From assembly GCA_031279525.1 (NCBI GenBank), contig JAITIH010000107.1, positions 1 to 6,901 on the forward strand: 6,901 nucleotides of DNA. Reading direction: 5' to 3'. Both the position numbers and the translations under genes were made by a program. The stretch is from Deltaproteobacteria bacterium (GTDB taxonomy: Bacteria > Desulfobacterota > Desulfarculia > Adiutricales > Adiutricaceae). Below, one piece after another: positions 6,029 through 6,901 of this stretch (position 1 is the first letter of the stretch; each line of letters starts with the position of its first letter). The notes under the pieces are model-generated. The model was not told the DNA's origin, ran no database searches, and saw nothing but the letters and a program-made list of their open reading frames with translations.

Positions 6029-6064
6029 GCCCTTTGGCCCTTGGCCCCCAAAGGGCTTAAGTTT
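6029..6064 (+). terminator. Candidate terminator of the tup operon
   Basis: Five bases after the tupC stop, GCCCTTTGG (6029-6037) pairs perfectly with CCAAAGGGC (6048-6056) around a ten-base loop. The following bases (TTAAGTTTAAA) are only moderately T-rich, so termination may be incomplete or need Rho. Confidence 0.45.
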
Positions 6065-6132
6065 AAACCAGCCTTCTTTCGCGGCCGCGTTTTTTGGGGG
6101 GCCAACGCCATAGAGTGGCTTTACGCTTTTAG

Positions 6133-6276
6133 GCGACTAACGCTTTTTTGGCTAAACCTTTTCTTTTGACGACGCCCACTCTTATAGCGAAGCCATCTTT
6201 TTTGGCTAAACCCTTTCTTTTGACGAAGCCCACTCTTATAGCGAAGCCATCTTTTTTAGCGGCCCCAAGGGCTTTG
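6133..6276. repeat. Nested tandem repeat: 18-bp units in 54-bp higher-order copies
   Basis: A 54-bp unit occurs twice (6143-6196 and 6197-6250, differing at two positions) and starts a third copy (6251-6260). Each 54-mer is made of three related 18-mers, for example GCTAAACCTTTTCTTTTG (6151), ACGACGCCCACTCTTATA (6169) and GCGAAGCCATCTTTTTTG (6187), with more degenerate units at 6133 and 6259. Because 18 is a multiple of three, one frame stays open and would encode six-residue repeats such as AKPFLL and AKPSFL. Its only early start is a TTG at 6148 without a convincing ribosome site, so coding is not supported. It lies in the spacer after the tup operon. Confidence 0.85.
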
Positions 6277-6641
6277 GCCTTCGCGATTTTTGGAAATAAC
6301 GATCGGAAAATTCCCTCTAGCGCCTATGGGCCTATTTCGCTATCGAAGGCCACCGGGCGAAAAAGGTCTTTTTGGCCTAAAAGCTAAGCCCATTGGCCGG
6401 AAAAATCCGGGTTTATTGGGGAAGGCCAGGCCTGAAGAGACCAAATGCCCCCGCCTTAGCCGGACAATCTCCATTTTCTCGGGAACTGGGCCTTTAGGGG
6501 GCGAACTTAAGCGCGCGTGGATTTAGTCAAGAAAATAGAGGCGTTAGGGGAGAAAGGCGGCCCATTTCGGGCGAGCCACAAAGCCAAGTCGTTTTCCGGT
6601 GGGCCTTAGGCGTTTAAAGAAGGCCCGGCGGTGGGTCCTTA
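6277..6641. other. Gene-free spacer
   Basis: No convincing gene on either strand. Open frames here lack ribosome sites and show no recognisable family. The stretch contains small palindromes (for example AGGCC-A-GGCCT near 6423) and many TAAGGC/GCCTTA words like the other spacers in the window. Confidence 0.5.
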
Positions 6642-6664
6642 GGGCCTTAAAGCCCCAAGTTTTT
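6642..6664 (+). terminator. Weak candidate terminator between convergent genes
   Basis: GGGC (6642-6645) pairs with GCCC (6652-6655) around CTTAAA, and a run of five T follows at 6660-6664 on the plus strand. The stem is short. It could stop transcripts from the left before they reach the convergent nucleotidyltransferase gene. Confidence 0.3.
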
Positions 6665-6677
6665 ACGATTTCCTAAA

Positions 6678-6901
6678 TTACCGGTCCCGCCCGCCCTCGC
6701 CGCCGCCTAAGAGCCGGAGCCAGTCCAAGGCCTCTTCCGGGGTCCCGACGACCCCTAAATCGTGAGCTCTGACCAGGTTTTTTAAGATGCGCCCCACGTC
6801 GGGCCCTGGGCTGATTTGTAACGCGGCGATGATATCCTGGCCCCCCAATAAAGGCTTGCGCGGCGCCCTGGCCCCGCCCACCGGGGCCAGATAATCCTCA
6901 A
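6678..6901 (-). CDS. CCA tRNA nucleotidyltransferase/poly(A) polymerase family, C-terminal end
   Basis: The last 74 residues of a gene that enters from the right edge and ends at TAA (6680-6678). The frame is open to the edge, so the GTG at 6881 is internal. The segment PLLGGQDIIAALQISPGPDVG, then RILKNLVRAHDLGVVGTPEEALDWL, is typical of the C-terminal helical domain of CCA-adding enzymes and poly(A) polymerases of the class II nucleotidyltransferase superfamily (pattern L-x-G-x-D-L, x-G-x-x-P-G-P-x-x-G, then E-A-x-x-W). These enzymes add or repair the 3' CCA of tRNA, or tail RNA. The catalytic head and any HD domain are outside the window, so CCA-adding and poly(A) activity cannot be separated. 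The tail GGGEGGRDR is low-complexity. Convergent with the tup operon. Confidence 0.75.
   Translation of the reverse strand, partial: EDYLAPVGGARAPRKPLLGGQDIIAALQISPGPDVGRILKNLVRAHDLGVVGTPEEALDWLRLLGGGEGGRDR

Noticed and set aside
6133..6276. CRISPR array
   Set aside because: Units are directly adjacent and all related to each other; there are no unique spacers between constant repeats and no cas genes.
6148..6526. Two plus-strand open frames in the spacer after tupC
   Set aside because: TTG or poorly placed ATG starts, no ribosome sites, no recognisable family; the first is largely the tandem repeat read in its open frame.

Overview
The window comes from a GC-rich anaerobic bacterium. Protein similarities recalled from memory (TupA/TupB wording, the AHEIGNPLSAI histidine-kinase box) point to the Desulfobacterota (old Deltaproteobacteria), but no taxonomic marker is present, so this is tentative. 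A dedicated tungstate importer suggests a strict anaerobe with tungsten enzymes such as formate dehydrogenase or aldehyde:ferredoxin oxidoreductase; none of these is in the window.

Layout. (1) 1-1241, minus: the N-terminal 413 residues of a soluble GAF-PAS-HisKA sensor histidine kinase, cut by the left edge. (2) 1374-2663, minus: purA, adenylosuccinate synthetase, complete, with a good sigma70-type promoter and a palindrome in its leader. (3) 2670-3448: a long divergent spacer with no gene. It holds an AT-rich island, a cluster of small hairpins and, next to tupA, a perfect operator-like inverted repeat. (4) 3449-6024, plus: the operon tupA-tupB-tupC, encoding the tungstate-binding protein, the permease and the ATPase. 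A hairpin separates tupA from tupB, and tupB and tupC overlap by four bases. (5) 6025-6677: spacer with a weak terminator, a 54-bp tandem repeat built from 18-bp subunits, and a second weak terminator. (6) 6678-6901, minus: the C-terminal end of a CCA-adding/poly(A) polymerase-type tRNA nucleotidyltransferase, cut by the right edge.

How the genes work together. TupA would capture tungstate in the periplasm, TupB would form the membrane channel and TupC would power it. The palindrome upstream of tupA is the natural candidate site for metal- or cofactor-responsive repression. The kinase, purA and the nucleotidyltransferase have no evident functional link to the importer.

Most notable. The start of tupA is not in one frame. 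The only well-placed ATG (3449, good ribosome site) runs into a stop at 3518, while the TupA body is in another frame with no usable upstream start. The broken segment contains the pieces of a normal signal peptide in two different frames, separated at a run of eight A and a GGCC run. The same gene carries substitutions at family-conserved positions. This may be assembly error, early decay or slippage-dependent expression. Other points of interest are a C-terminal extension on TupC that looks like a divergent MOP/TOBE fold, and the nested repeat after the operon. No wholly new system was identified.
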